Of a DNA stretch of 64,000 nt, positions 36,139-45,527 are shown one piece after another. Both the position numbers and the translations under genes were made by a program. The notes beneath the pieces were generated by a model. The model searched no databases and had not been told where the DNA came from. It saw only the letters and a list, made by a program, of their open reading frames with translations. The stretch is taken from positions 1 to 64,000 of the forward strand of contig NZ_LRRR01000015.1 of NCBI RefSeq assembly GCF_001691415.1, written 5' to 3'. Each line of letters starts with the position of its first letter. Position 1 is the stretch's first letter. This DNA is from Pararhodobacter sp. CCB-MM2 (lineage in GTDB: Bacteria > Pseudomonadota > Alphaproteobacteria > Rhodobacterales > Rhodobacteraceae).

Positions 36139-38084
36139 TGGACGAGGAAACTTTCTCCCTATTCCGCGCCGAGGCCGAGAGCCTTGCCGAAAGCCTTGAA
36201 GAGCGGCTGCTGGCCTTGCGCGATGCGCCCCAGAACAAGGCGCTGATCGATGGTGTGTTCCGCGACCTGCACACGCTCAAGGGCACCGGCGCGATGTTCG
36301 GGCGCACCGATATCGCCGGCTTCCTGCATGACTTCGAAACCGCCTTCGAGGCCGTGCGCAGCGGCAGCGTCACCGTGGATGCCGAGCTGATCTCGATCAG
36401 CCTCGCCGCGCGCGACCATGTGGCCTCGCTGCTGGACGGCGGCGACGCTGCCGAGGGGGCGGCCCTGCTGGCGCGCCTGCAACAGCACCTTGGCCCCGTC
36501 GCCGCTCCGGCCCCGGCAAGCCCCGAAGCCGGGGGCAGTGACTGGCACATCCGCTTCACGCTGGCGGCCGATACGTTGGCTCTGGGCGGCAAGCCCGCGC
36601 TGGTGCTGGCGGAACTGGCCCGCATCGGTGCGCGCGATATCCGCCTGCCGGATGGCACCGCCTGGGATGCCGACAGCGAGGCACAGGCGGCGGAACTGTC
36701 GTGGGAAGCCGAGATCGACGGCGACACCACTGAGGCCGATATCGAAGGCGCCTTCCTGTTCTACGATGACGGGCTGGAGATGGTGCTCACGCGCCTCGAC
36801 GGCACCGACACCGAGGCTGCGGCACCGGACGCACAGTCTGACGCGCCCCATGAGGCCGCGACGGATCTGCCGGCGACGCCTGTCCCGGGTCAGCCGGACA
36901 TGACCGCGCCGCGCGCGACCAACTTCATGCGCGTCCCGGCCGAGCGGCTGGACGACATGATGGACCGCGTGGGCGAATTGGTGATCGCCGAGGCCCGCCT
37001 GATCGAGATCGCGGCCCGTTCCGGCGAGCCGGGTCTGGTGCAGGTGGCCGAGGATATCCAGCGGCTGGCAACGGCGATGCGCGACACCGCGATGTCGATC
37101 CGCATGACGCCCATCGGCTCCATTACCGGACGCTTCAAGCGGCTGGTGCATGATCTGACCATGGCCACCGGCAAGCCCATCGAGTTCATCACCGAGGGCG
37201 AAGAAACCGAGCTGGACAAGACCGTGATCGAGCGGCTGTCCGATCCCCTGATGCACATCCTGCGCAACGCGGCCGACCACGGGCTGGAAAGCGCCGAGCG
37301 TCGCCGCGCCATGGGCAAGCCCGAGAAGGGCCAGCTGCGCCTGAGCGCCCGCTATTCCGGCGCCGAGGTGCTGATCTCGCTCAGCGATGACGGGCGCGGG
37401 CTGGACCGGGACGCGATCCGCAACCGGGCCATCGACCGGGGTCTGCTGGCCGAGGGGGTGGAGATCACCGACGAGGCCCTGCACCAGATGATCTTCGAGC
37501 CCGGCTTCTCGACCGCTGCGGCGGTGACGGAGCTATCGGGCCGCGGCGTCGGCATGGATGTGGTGCGCCGCACCATCGACGAGCTGCGCGGCGCCATTGA
37601 GGTCGAGAGCGAGCCGGGCTTCGGGACCACCGTGACCCTGCGCCTGCCGCTGACGCTGGCGATCATCGACGGCCTGCTGATCGAAGTGGCCGGCGAGCGG
37701 TTCGTCCTGCCCATGGCCGCCGTCGAGGAGATCGTCGAACTGCCCGAGACACTGGCGCAAGAGGGCAAGGGCAATGCCTTCCTCGATATCCGCGATCGTC
37801 TGGTGCCCTTCCTGCGCCTGCGCCCGCTGCTGAACTGCCGGGGCGAACAGACGCCCTATCAGAAGGTGATCGTCGTCACCTCGGTCGAGGGTCGGGTCGG
37901 GCTGGTCGTGGACCGGATCATCGGCACCAACCAGACCGTCATCAAACAACTCTCGCCCCTGCATTCGGCGCTGAAGACCTTCTCGGGGGCGACGATCCTC
38001 GGCGATGGCTCGGTTGCGTTGATCCTCGATGTTCCGCATCTGGTGGCGCAGGGCATCGCCCAACCCGGAAAGGAGGCCGCATGA
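36138..38084 (+). CDS. cheA: Chemotaxis histidine kinase CheA
   Basis: 648 residues. The P1 phosphotransfer domain carries His45 in DLHTLKGTGAMFG. A short acidic P2-like region spans about residues 130-255. P3 dimerisation (RVPAERLDDMMDRVGELVIAEARL), the P4 ATPase (ILRNAADHGLE, SDDGRGLD, SGRGVGMDVV) and the CheW-like P5 (LIEVAGERFVLPMAAVEEI) follow. It phosphorylates CheY and CheB in response to receptors. Translation is coupled to cheY and to cheW (4-bp overlap). Whether it belongs to a flagellar or an alternative-function class cannot be read from the window. Confidence 0.96.
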   Translation: MDEETFSLFRAEAESLAESLEERLLALRDAPQNKALIDGVFRDLHTLKGTGAMFGRTDIAGFLHDFETAFEAVRSGSVTVDAELISISLAARDHVASLLDGGDAAEGAALLARLQQHLGPVAAPAPASPEAGGSDWHIRFTLAADTLALGGKPALVLAELARIGARDIRLPDGTAWDADSEAQAAELSWEAEIDGDTTEADIEGAFLFYDDGLEMVLTRLDGTDTEAAAPDAQSDAPHEAATDLPATPVPGQPDMTAPRATNFMRVPAERLDDMMDRVGELVIAEARLIEIAARSGEPGLVQVAEDIQRLATAMRDTAMSIRMTPIGSITGRFKRLVHDLTMATGKPIEFITEGEETELDKTVIERLSDPLMHILRNAADHGLESAERRRAMGKPEKGQLRLSARYSGAEVLISLSDDGRGLDRDAIRNRAIDRGLLAEGVEITDEALHQMIFEPGFSTAAAVTELSGRGVGMDVVRRTIDELRGAIEVESEPGFGTTVTLRLPLTLAIIDGLLIEVAGERFVLPMAAVEEIVELPETLAQEGKGNAFLDIRDRLVPFLRLRPLLNCRGEQTPYQKVIVVTSVEGRVGLVVDRIIGTNQTVIKQLSPLHSALKTFSGATILGDGSVALILDVPHLVAQGIAQPGKEAA

Positions 38085-38647
38085 GCTTCTCTCCCCGCAT
38101 CATGGCGCTGGCCGAGGCGGATGTCGTGACCTTCCGCCTTGGAGGCGAGGTCCTCGCCGTCCCGACCGCCGAGCTGCGCGAGGTCCTTGAACCCGTGACG
38201 GTGACGCGCGTGCCCGGCGCCACGGGCTTCGTGCCGGGCCTTGTGAACGTCCGCGGCGCCGTCGTGCCGCTGGCCGATCTGCGCGTCCCCCTGCGCATGC
38301 CCTTCGAGGCCGCGACCGAAGCCTCGCGCATCCTCGTGCTGGAGCTGAAACTCGCCGGTGAGAACACCGTGGTCGGCATCCTCGCCGACAGCGTGAGCGA
38401 GGTCACCCAGATCGGCGCCGACGCGCTGGAGGCGATCCCGCCCGTCGGCACCCGCTGGCCCCCGCGCTTCGTCGCAGCCGTCGGCCGCTGGGCCGGCGAG
38501 TTCGTCACCATTCCCGACCTTCCGGCGATCTTCGCCGAATACCTCTCCGGCCCCGCGGCCGGACAACCCTCCGGCCAAAGCGGCCGCTCCCCCACCGCCG
38601 GCGCCTTTGGCACCGCCCCCCAACTGCAGACGGAGACGCTCCAATGA
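38081..38647 (+). CDS. cheW: CheW-like scaffold protein 1
   Basis: 188 residues with a CheW domain (DVVTFRLGGEVLAVPTAELREV, FVPGLVNVRGAVVPLADLR, VGILADSVSEV) and a C-terminal extension of about 35 residues rich in Ser, Gly and Pro. It couples CheA to receptors. The extension is unusual for CheW and may be a flexible linker. It overlaps cheA and the mcp gene by 4 bp each. Confidence 0.92.
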   Translation: MSFSPRIMALAEADVVTFRLGGEVLAVPTAELREVLEPVTVTRVPGATGFVPGLVNVRGAVVPLADLRVPLRMPFEAATEASRILVLELKLAGENTVVGILADSVSEVTQIGADALEAIPPVGTRWPPRFVAAVGRWAGEFVTIPDLPAIFAEYLSGPAAGQPSGQSGRSPTAGAFGTAPQLQTETLQ

Positions 38648-40305
38648 GACTGACCATCAAGCTGAAACTGGCCGCGACTTTCCTTGTCATCATCGCCGCC
38701 GCCGCCTTTGCCATGATGCTGGCCCTGTCCGACCTGTCCAAACTCAGCGACGAGCTGACCGCCGTGGTCAATGGCGATGCCCAGCGCGTCCGCCTGTCCG
38801 AGGAGCTGGTCACCGAAACCCTGCGCGTGCAGCGCGACATGCGGGAATACCTGCTGACCCCCGACGAGGCCGATCGCCTGCGCGTCCGGGACGAGATGGC
38901 AACTGCCCGCCGTCGCCACGATGATACGCTGGATCGGCTGTCCGGTATCACCACCGAAGTCGGCCAGCGCGCGCTGGAGCAATACACCGCTCTGATGGGC
39001 AGCCTGCGCGACGTGAACGACCGGGCGATGACCATCGCCGACAGCGGAGATGCTGCACGCGCCTTCCGCCTCGTCAGCCGTGAAGGCATGCAGGTCTGGC
39101 GCGAGATGGAGACCTCGATCGGTGCCATCGTGCAGAACAACCTCGAGTCGATGGCCGAAGCCGACCGCGCCTCGGACGAGGCCTATGCGCAGGCCCGGTT
39201 CATTCTGATCTCGATCACCATCGCCGCCGCGATCCTCGGCGCCCTCGGGGCCGCCTGGATCACCCTCAGCATCAGCCGCGGCCTGACCCGCGCCATCGAT
39301 CTGGCCCGCAAGGTGTCGGACGGCGATCTGACCAACACCGTCGCGCTGACCGGCAATGACGAAGTCACCGACCTGCTGCGCGCCCAGAACCAGATGATCG
39401 AGAAGCTGCGCAGCGTCGTCGGCGAAGTCTCGGCCGGGTCGTCGAACGTCGCCTCGGGTGCCGGTGAGATGGCCTCGACCGCCGAACAGCTGAGCCAGGG
39501 CGCGACCGAGCAGGCCTCGTCGACCGAGGAAGCCTCCAGCTCGATGGAGCAGATGACCTCGAACATCAAGCAGACCGCCGAGAACGCCAGCGAGACCGAG
39601 GCCATGGCCAAGAAATCGGCCGAGGATGCCCGCATCAGCGGCCGTGCCGTGGAAGAGGCCGTCACCGCGATGAAGACCATCGCCCAGCGCATCATGGTGG
39701 TGCAGGAGATCGCCCGCCAGACCGACCTGCTGGCCCTGAACGCCGCGGTCGAGGCCGCCCGTGCCGGCGAACATGGTCGCGGCTTTGCCGTCGTCGCCTC
39801 GGAAGTGCGCAAGCTGGCCGAGCGTAGCCAGGAAGCTGCTGGCGAGATCAGCGGGCTGTCCGCCGATACCGTCAAGGCCGCCGAGGATGCCGGCCGCATG
39901 CTGGAGGGTCTGGTCCCCGATATCGAGAAGACCGCCCAGCTGGTCAGCCAGATCAGCGGTGCCAGCCAGGAACTGGCGACCGGCGCGGGTCAGGTGAACA
40001 TGGCCATCCAGCAGCTGGACAAGGTCACGCAGGAGAACACCTCGGCCTCGGAAGAGCTGTCCTCCACCGCCGAGGAACTGGCCGCTCAGGCCGAGACCCT
40101 GCGCGCCTCGATGTCCTTCTTCCAACTCGCCGCCGGCCGCGGCCAGCCTGTCGCCACGCCGGCCCGTGTCCGCTCGGCCGCGCCGTCGAAGGCCCCGCGT
40201 TCCAAGGCCAAGCAGAAGGCATCCGAAGGCTTCGACTTCGACCTTCAGGCCTCTGAAGACGAGCTGGACGCGCAGTTCATGCGCAGCGGCCGCAGCGCGG
40301 CCTGA
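38644..40305 (+). CDS. Methyl-accepting chemotaxis protein
   Basis: 553 residues. One TM segment at about residues 8-30, a periplasmic four-helix-bundle-type sensor (about 30-185), a second TM ([22 protein letters not shown]), then HAMP and a signalling domain whose tip reads QEIARQTDLLALNAAVEAAR followed by AGEHGRGFAVVASEVRKLAE. The last ~45 residues are basic, then acidic, and no CheR-docking pentapeptide is seen at the very end. This is the only receptor in the operon; its ligand is unknown. Start coupled to cheW (ATGA). Confidence 0.96.
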   Translation: MRLTIKLKLAATFLVIIAAAAFAMMLALSDLSKLSDELTAVVNGDAQRVRLSEELVTETLRVQRDMREYLLTPDEADRLRVRDEMATARRRHDDTLDRLSGITTEVGQRALEQYTALMGSLRDVNDRAMTIADSGDAARAFRLVSREGMQVWREMETSIGAIVQNNLESMAEADRASDEAYAQARFILISITIAAAILGALGAAWITLSISRGLTRAIDLARKVSDGDLTNTVALTGNDEVTDLLRAQNQMIEKLRSVVGEVSAGSSNVASGAGEMASTAEQLSQGATEQASSTEEASSSMEQMTSNIKQTAENASETEAMAKKSAEDARISGRAVEEAVTAMKTIAQRIMVVQEIARQTDLLALNAAVEAARAGEHGRGFAVVASEVRKLAERSQEAAGEISGLSADTVKAAEDAGRMLEGLVPDIEKTAQLVSQISGASQELATGAGQVNMAIQQLDKVTQENTSASEELSSTAEELAAQAETLRASMSFFQLAAGRGQPVATPARVRSAAPSKAPRSKAKQKASEGFDFDLQASEDELDAQFMRSGRSAA

Positions 40306-40331
40306 TCGAACCGGGGTGAAAGGAGACCGAC

Positions 40332-40811
40332 ATGCACAGGGATGAAACCGTCGTCACTTTCGGCATTGGCATGGCCTTGTTCGCCTTGCCGGTGGCCCCC
40401 GTGGTCGAGATCCTCGAGGCCCGCGAGACCGCGCCGCTCCCCCGGACCCCGCGCCATCTGCTGGGTCTGATCGACCGGCGCGGGATCTCGGTCCCCGTGG
40501 TCGATCTGCGGCGCCTGTTGGGGCAACCCGACCGTGAGGATGCGCTGGACACGCGCATCATCGTTCTGCTGATCGACACCGAGGGCCAGACGCGGCGCTA
40601 CATCGGCCTGCGGGTGGACCGTGTGCTGGACGTCGCGCTTCTGGACGAGGGCGGCGAGACCCAGCTGGCCGAGGCAGAGATGCTGCGCTGGAACGAGCGT
40701 ATGGTCGCCGGCATCGGCAAGCGGCAGGGCAAGTTCGTGACGGTCCTCGATGTCGACGGCCTGTTCGACGGCGAGCTGGCCGAGCTTAGCACCGCGGCGA
40801 TGGTGGATTGA
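40332..40811 (+). CDS. cheW: CheW-like scaffold protein 2
   Basis: 159 residues, a plain CheW domain: VVTFGIGMALFALPVAPVVEI, LLGLIDRRGISVPVVDLRRLL, YIGLRVDRVLDVALL. It differs strongly from the first CheW, so the two probably have distinct partners. AGGAGACC precedes the ATG at 40332. The 26-bp gap after mcp is the largest inside the operon. Confidence 0.93.
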   Translation: MHRDETVVTFGIGMALFALPVAPVVEILEARETAPLPRTPRHLLGLIDRRGISVPVVDLRRLLGQPDREDALDTRIIVLLIDTEGQTRRYIGLRVDRVLDVALLDEGGETQLAEAEMLRWNERMVAGIGKRQGKFVTVLDVDGLFDGELAELSTAAMVD

Positions 40812-40812
40812 G

Positions 40813-41667
40813 ATGCAGGCCGCCGTCAGCCCCCCCCGCCGCGGCCGGTTGGATCAGTTCCGGGATCTTGTGCATCAGGAAACCGGGATCCGGCTGCCAC
40901 CGTCGAAGGACGTGATGATTGCCTCGCGCCTGCGCAAGCGCCTCATCGCGCTGGAGATGCCCTCGATCGACCATTACCTGTCGCATCTCTTCGATGACGA
41001 TGGCCTCTACAACGAACTGCCCGAGATTATCGACCTTCTCACCACCAACAAGACCGACTTCTTCCGCGAGCAGGCCCACTACCGCCTGCTGAAGGAGCGG
41101 ATCATCCCCGAGGCACTGGCCCGCACCCGCGCCGGTCAGGCGACGAAGTTCCGCTTCTGGTCCGCGGCCGCCTCAACGGGAGCCGAGGCCTGGTCGGCGG
41201 CGATGGTGCTGGCGCAGGCGGCGTCGGTGGACAAGCGGCTGGACTGGCGCATCCTCGGCACGGACATCTCGACCCGGGTGCTGGATATTGCCCGCACCGC
41301 GATCTACCCGGTGTCGGAATTCCACCCGATCCCGCCCGAGCTGCGCAGCACCTATATCATGACCGGCAAGGGCGAGGACGGGTTGCGCGGCCGCATCGTG
41401 CCCGAGCTTCGTGCCCGCGTCCGATTCGCCGAGATGAACCTTATCGAAACCCCTTATCGGATAGACCATGGGCTGGACGTGGCGTTCCTGCGCAACGTGC
41501 TGATCTATTTCGAACCGGCGCTGCAGAACCGCGTGGTGCGGGCTGTGGCCGCCCATCTGCGGCCCGGCGGCTACCTCGTCGTGGGTCACGCCGAATCGAT
41601 GATCGTGCGCGTTCCGGGCCTGCATGCCGTCGCGCCCGGAGTATATCGTAATGAGGAGCGTCGCTGA
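40813..41667 (+). CDS. cheR: Chemotaxis methyltransferase CheR
   Basis: 284 residues. N-terminal all-helical domain (FRDLVHQETGIRLPPSKDVMIA), then a SAM-dependent methyltransferase fold with FWSAAASTGAEAWSAAMVL and the ILGTDISTRVLDIAR motif, and FLRNVLIYFEP near residue 230. It methylates glutamates of the operon's receptor. The ATG at 40813 follows the cheW stop by one base; the stop overlaps cheB by one base. Confidence 0.95.
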   Translation: MQAAVSPPRRGRLDQFRDLVHQETGIRLPPSKDVMIASRLRKRLIALEMPSIDHYLSHLFDDDGLYNELPEIIDLLTTNKTDFFREQAHYRLLKERIIPEALARTRAGQATKFRFWSAAASTGAEAWSAAMVLAQAASVDKRLDWRILGTDISTRVLDIARTAIYPVSEFHPIPPELRSTYIMTGKGEDGLRGRIVPELRARVRFAEMNLIETPYRIDHGLDVAFLRNVLIYFEPALQNRVVRAVAAHLRPGGYLVVGHAESMIVRVPGLHAVAPGVYRNEERR

Positions 41668-42788
41668 TGGGGAAGATCGAGGTTCTGATCGTCGACGACA
41701 GCCCCGCCGCCCGGCGCCTGCTGACCGACCTTTTGTCCGAGGATCCCGGCATCGCCGTGATCGGCACCGCCAATGACCCGTTCGAAGCCGCCGCCAAGAT
41801 GCGCGAGGGGCTGCCCGATGTGCTGATGCTGGACCTCGAACTGCCGCGCATGGACGGGCTGACCTTCCTCGGCAAGATCATGCAGCAGCACCCGCTGCCG
41901 GTGGTGATCTGCTCCAGCCATACCGAGGCCGGCTCGCGCAATGCGCTCAAGGCGCTGGAGATGGGCGCAAGCGAGGTGATCGCAAAGCCGCGCCTGACCT
42001 CACCCGCCGCAAGGGCCGAGGCACAGATCCGCCTCAGCGATGCCGTGCGCGCCGCCGCGCATGTCGGGCGTCGCAAGGGCCTAGGGGCGCAGGCGACGAC
42101 GCGCACCCCGCCGAAACCCGCACCCGCCCCGTTGCAGCCCGGCCCGAAACTGACCGCCGACGCGATCCTGCCGCCGCCGCGCGCGGGCGGTGTTGTGCCG
42201 GCTGGCCTGCCGCCGCTGATCGCCATCGGCGCCTCCACCGGCGGGACCGAGGCTTTGGCGACCCTCCTGCCGCAACTGCCGGCGACGACCCCGCCCTTGG
42301 TCATCACCCAGCATATGCCCGAGAAATTCACCACGACCTTCGCGCGTCGGCTGGACGGCCTGTCGCCGATGACCGTGCGCGAGGCCCGGCATGGCGACCG
42401 GACCGAACCCGGCCTTGCCCTGATCGCCCCCGGCGACCGGCACATGCTGGTGCGCCGTCAGGGCCGTGGCTACCGGATCGAACTGATCGACGGCCCCTAT
42501 GTCGCGCGGCACCGGCCCTCGGTCGATGTGCTGTTCCGCTCGGTCGCCATCGCCGCCGGAAGTGCGGCCATGGGGGTCATCATGACCGGCATGGGCGACG
42601 ACGGCGCGCGGGGAATGCTGGAAATGCGCGCTGCGGGAGGCGATACTGTCGCCCAGGACGAGGCCAGTTGCATCGTCTGGGGCATGCCAGGTGAAGCCGT
42701 TCGTCTGGGCGCCGCCATCCGTCAGGCTCCGTTGGACCGTCTGGCGCAGGAAATCACACGTTTCGCCGTCAAGGCGGGGGTTGCATGA
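41667..42788 (+). CDS. cheB: Chemotaxis methylesterase/glutaminase CheB
   Basis: 373 residues. Receiver domain with phospho-acceptor Asp56 in MLDLELPRMDG, a Pro/Ala-rich linker near 140-180, then the esterase domain with catalytic Ser in IAIGASTGGTEAL, His in TQHMPEKFT and Asp in IMTGMGDDGARGM. It removes methyl groups from the receptor and is activated by CheA. Both flanking starts overlap it, so translation is coupled through to the next gene. Confidence 0.96.
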   Translation: MGKIEVLIVDDSPAARRLLTDLLSEDPGIAVIGTANDPFEAAAKMREGLPDVLMLDLELPRMDGLTFLGKIMQQHPLPVVICSSHTEAGSRNALKALEMGASEVIAKPRLTSPAARAEAQIRLSDAVRAAAHVGRRKGLGAQATTRTPPKPAPAPLQPGPKLTADAILPPPRAGGVVPAGLPPLIAIGASTGGTEALATLLPQLPATTPPLVITQHMPEKFTTTFARRLDGLSPMTVREARHGDRTEPGLALIAPGDRHMLVRRQGRGYRIELIDGPYVARHRPSVDVLFRSVAIAAGSAAMGVIMTGMGDDGARGMLEMRAAGGDTVAQDEASCIVWGMPGEAVRLGAAIRQAPLDRLAQEITRFAVKAGVA

Positions 42789-44476
42789 CCAAGACTTCGA
42801 CCGCGACGAGGCTCATGGCCGAGTCGGTGGACCTCAACAGCTCCATCGAGCGCCTGTGCGAAGGCGCCGCCGTCCAGCTGTTCGAGCAGCTGGACGCGAT
42901 GGAGGCCATGACGGACCTCCTGCACCGCGCCAGCGACATCGCCAGCGGCGAAGGGCAGGAGAATTTCCGCCAGTCGATCGAGGATGTCGGCAGCCATCTG
43001 GACACGGTGGCCCAGACCTATGGCGAGCTGGGCGAGATCTCGGGGCAGTTGAAGAAGAACGTGACCGACATCAGCGGTCGGCTGGACAGCATGAAGCGCG
43101 AGATCCGGCTGGCCTCGATGGTGGCGACGAATGCGCAGGTTCTCAGCCGCAGCCTGTCGGAGCGGAACGAAGCGCTGGAGCATTTCGCGCAGGACGTGAA
43201 GGACCTGCTGCAAGGCGCGGCCGAGACCACGGCGCGTCTGGCCGCCGAGATGGGCGAGGCCGATGTCGACCTGCGCCCCGTCACCGCCGCCATCAAGGAG
43301 CTGACCAAGGCCGTCAGCGGGCTTGAACAGCAGCGCCGCGCCCTGCCCGAGCAGCTGCGGATGCTCGCCGGCCTTCGCGGCCTGCACCGCACCGTCGGCC
43401 ACGCGACCGAGGCCCATGCCCGGATCGTCGATGCCCTGCGCCATGCCGTCACCGATCTGCAAGGCGGGGACGCGGCCCGGCAACGGCTGGAACATGTGGT
43501 CACCATGCTCAAGCGGCTGGACCCGGCGCCCGGCGGCGAGGTTCGCCCGGTGATCGAGGCGCTGGCCGCCGCGCAGCTGGCCGATACCGCCCGCACCTTC
43601 GGCGCCGAACTGACGGCCGCGCTGGCGCAACTCCGCATCATCCGCGATTCCCGCCGTGCCGCCGGGGCCGCCGTGCGCGACCTCGCGAGCATGGGCGTCA
43701 CCCGGACCTTCGACTCGGTTGGTCGCCTGCTCGGGCAGCTCAACGCGGGTCTGTCGCAGCTGGCCAGCATCACCGCCGAGATTGCGCCCGAGATCGCGCG
43801 CCTGTCGCAGGGTTATGCCCGCGGCGCCGCCTCGGTCGAGGCCATCGCCGGGCTGGAGGCCGAGATGCACGGGCTGGGCATCAATGCGATCCTCGTCGCC
43901 CGCAAGATCGGCACCCATGGCCAAGCCATGACCGAGGTCGCGCGGCAATTGCGCGAATGCACCGGGCGGATCGGCAAGGAGAGCCAGTTCATCATCGAAC
44001 TCGCCCGCGCGCAGGAGGCCGGCGCGACCCGCTTTGCCGCCGGGTCCGGCACGGATGGCCATGAGGAACGCACCCGCCTGCAGCAGCTGGAAAGTGAGAC
44101 CAAGGCGCTGGCCCGCACCTTCGCCGAGGCCGAGAGCCTTCTGGGCGACACGGAATCCGGCCCCCTGCCCCAGATCACCCGCGGCCTGTCCGAACTGGCG
44201 CGCCGCAACACCGGCGTGGCCATGGTCCTTCCGGATTCCGACGCACAACGCTGGCCGGCCTCGCTGTCGCCCAGCCAGCGCATGGCGGTCGATGCCGCTC
44301 GCACGCTTTACACCATGCAGGCCGAGCGCCGGATCCACGACATCCTGTTCCCGCCCCAACCCGACAGCCGAAGCGCGCCGGCCCCGCTGAAGCTGGTCGC
44401 CAACGACCACCCGCGCAGCGCCCCCTCTGTCCCGGCGTTCGGCGAGGGTGATTCCGATGACGACGTGTTCTTCTGA
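42785..44476 (+). CDS. Unrecognised soluble coiled-coil protein ending the che operon
   Basis: 563 residues, no signal peptide and no membrane segment. The sequence is almost all helical with long heptad-like stretches (SHLDTVAQTYGELGEISGQLKKN, SLSERNEALEHFAQDVKDLL, MTEVARQLRECTGRIGKESQ), similar in texture to a receptor signalling domain but without its hairpin tip motif. The C-terminal ~50 residues are Pro/Ser-rich and end in an acidic-aromatic tail, GEGDSDDDVFF, reminiscent of CheY-binding tails such as that of CheZ. It overlaps cheB by 4 bp, so it belongs to the pathway. A scaffold, phosphatase-like or output role is inference; I know no name for it. Confidence 0.75.
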   Translation: MTKTSTATRLMAESVDLNSSIERLCEGAAVQLFEQLDAMEAMTDLLHRASDIASGEGQENFRQSIEDVGSHLDTVAQTYGELGEISGQLKKNVTDISGRLDSMKREIRLASMVATNAQVLSRSLSERNEALEHFAQDVKDLLQGAAETTARLAAEMGEADVDLRPVTAAIKELTKAVSGLEQQRRALPEQLRMLAGLRGLHRTVGHATEAHARIVDALRHAVTDLQGGDAARQRLEHVVTMLKRLDPAPGGEVRPVIEALAAAQLADTARTFGAELTAALAQLRIIRDSRRAAGAAVRDLASMGVTRTFDSVGRLLGQLNAGLSQLASITAEIAPEIARLSQGYARGAASVEAIAGLEAEMHGLGINAILVARKIGTHGQAMTEVARQLRECTGRIGKESQFIIELARAQEAGATRFAAGSGTDGHEERTRLQQLESETKALARTFAEAESLLGDTESGPLPQITRGLSELARRNTGVAMVLPDSDAQRWPASLSPSQRMAVDAARTLYTMQAERRIHDILFPPQPDSRSAPAPLKLVANDHPRSAPSVPAFGEGDSDDDVFF

Positions 44477-44806
44477 GAATCGGTGGGGAATCGCACGCGG
44501 ACTCGAATCGAAAAATCCGGCAAGACGATTAGGACAATTTTCACAATTCTTCCCTAGCTAAGACAAGAAGAAGCGCCGATAGTCACAATGTGTCCGCGAA
44601 TCGGGGGAAAGCCCCGAACTAAGGCGAGAACGTGGCAGCTTCGGGTCGGCGACAGGAAGTCGTGACCCACTTTTGCCAGACCCCCGACAAGATCATGGAA
44701 CGCGACTCTCCTTACGGGTGAGTTCCGCTAAACCTTTGCCCTTTTGAAAGAATCGGCGTTTCCGATCATTAATGAGTCATTGTCAAACTCTAGTCGGAGA
44801 GCTGAA
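44477..44806 (+). promoter_or_regulatory. 330-bp region before the CtrA-like regulator
   Basis: No gene seen. The middle is comparatively AT-rich (AGACGATTAGGACAATTTTCACAATTCTTCC). At 44769-44784 TTAA-TGAGTCA-TTGTC is an imperfect fit to a CtrA site (7 of 9 positions of TTAA-N7-TTAAC), which could mean autoregulation of the downstream gene. GGAGA at 44796-44800 is the ribosome-binding site for the ATG at 44807. Confidence 0.3.
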
Positions 44807-45514
44807 ATGAACATCCTGGTCGTCGAAGACAACAGCCTGATGGCGCAGCTGATCCAGAGCGCCCTGACCCGTCAGAACTTCGCGGTCGAGGTGGTTACCG
44901 ATGGAACGTCGGCCATTGACTCGCTGCAAAAGCAGCCCTTCGACATGGTTATTCTCGACCTGCGTCTGGGCGACGAATACGGCGTCGACATCCTGCGCAA
45001 AGCCCGCGCCATGAACATCAACACCCCGGTCATCATCCTCTCGGGCGATCTGGACCCGATGACCAAGGTCGAGGCCTTCACCTCGGGCGCCGACGACTAC
45101 GTCACCAAGCCGTTCAAGGTCGAAGAGCTGGTGGCCCGCATCCACGCCGTCGCCCGCCGCGCCCAGCGCGCCAACAGCCAGGAAATCCAGCTGGGCCGTC
45201 TGGTTCTGCGCCTGCACGACCGTTGCGCCATGGTCGAGGACACCGTCCTGAACCTGACCCGCAAGGAATTCGATCTGCTGGAAACGCTGGCCTCGCAGAA
45301 AGGTCGTACCCTGAACAAGGAAGCCATTCTGGAGCGCATCTACGGTGGCCGCGACGAGCCGCAGCCGAAGATCATCGACGTGTTCGTCTGCAAGCTGCGC
45401 AAGAAGCTGGCCGATGCGCTGGGTGGTGACGGCGTGATCCGCACCGTCTGGGGTCAGGGCTACACCATCGAAGATCCGGCGATGACCGCCCCGCGCGTCA
45501 AGCGCGCCGTCTAA
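44807..45514 (+). CDS. CtrA-like OmpR/PhoB-family response regulator
   Basis: 235 residues. Receiver domain with phospho-acceptor Asp51 in VILDLRLGDEYG and the TKPFKVEELVARIHAV linker. The winged-helix domain reads LNLTRKEFDLLETLASQKGRTLNKEAIL and ends KIIDVFVCKLRKKLAD..VWGQGYTI, very close to the pattern of CtrA. It is not a canonical CtrA, because the receiver begins MNILVVEDNS and differs in several core positions. It may control the che operon or the kinase cluster next to it. The upstream ATG at 44744 in the same frame was rejected because GGAGA precedes the ATG at 44807. Confidence 0.88.
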   Translation: MNILVVEDNSLMAQLIQSALTRQNFAVEVVTDGTSAIDSLQKQPFDMVILDLRLGDEYGVDILRKARAMNINTPVIILSGDLDPMTKVEAFTSGADDYVTKPFKVEELVARIHAVARRAQRANSQEIQLGRLVLRLHDRCAMVEDTVLNLTRKEFDLLETLASQKGRTLNKEAILERIYGGRDEPQPKIIDVFVCKLRKKLADALGGDGVIRTVWGQGYTIEDPAMTAPRVKRAV

Positions 45515-45527
45515 GCGCCGTACCCTG

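Noticed and set aside
37942..40125. 727-codon minus-strand open frame under cheA/cheW/mcp
   Set aside because: Low-complexity antisense frame of a clear receptor gene.
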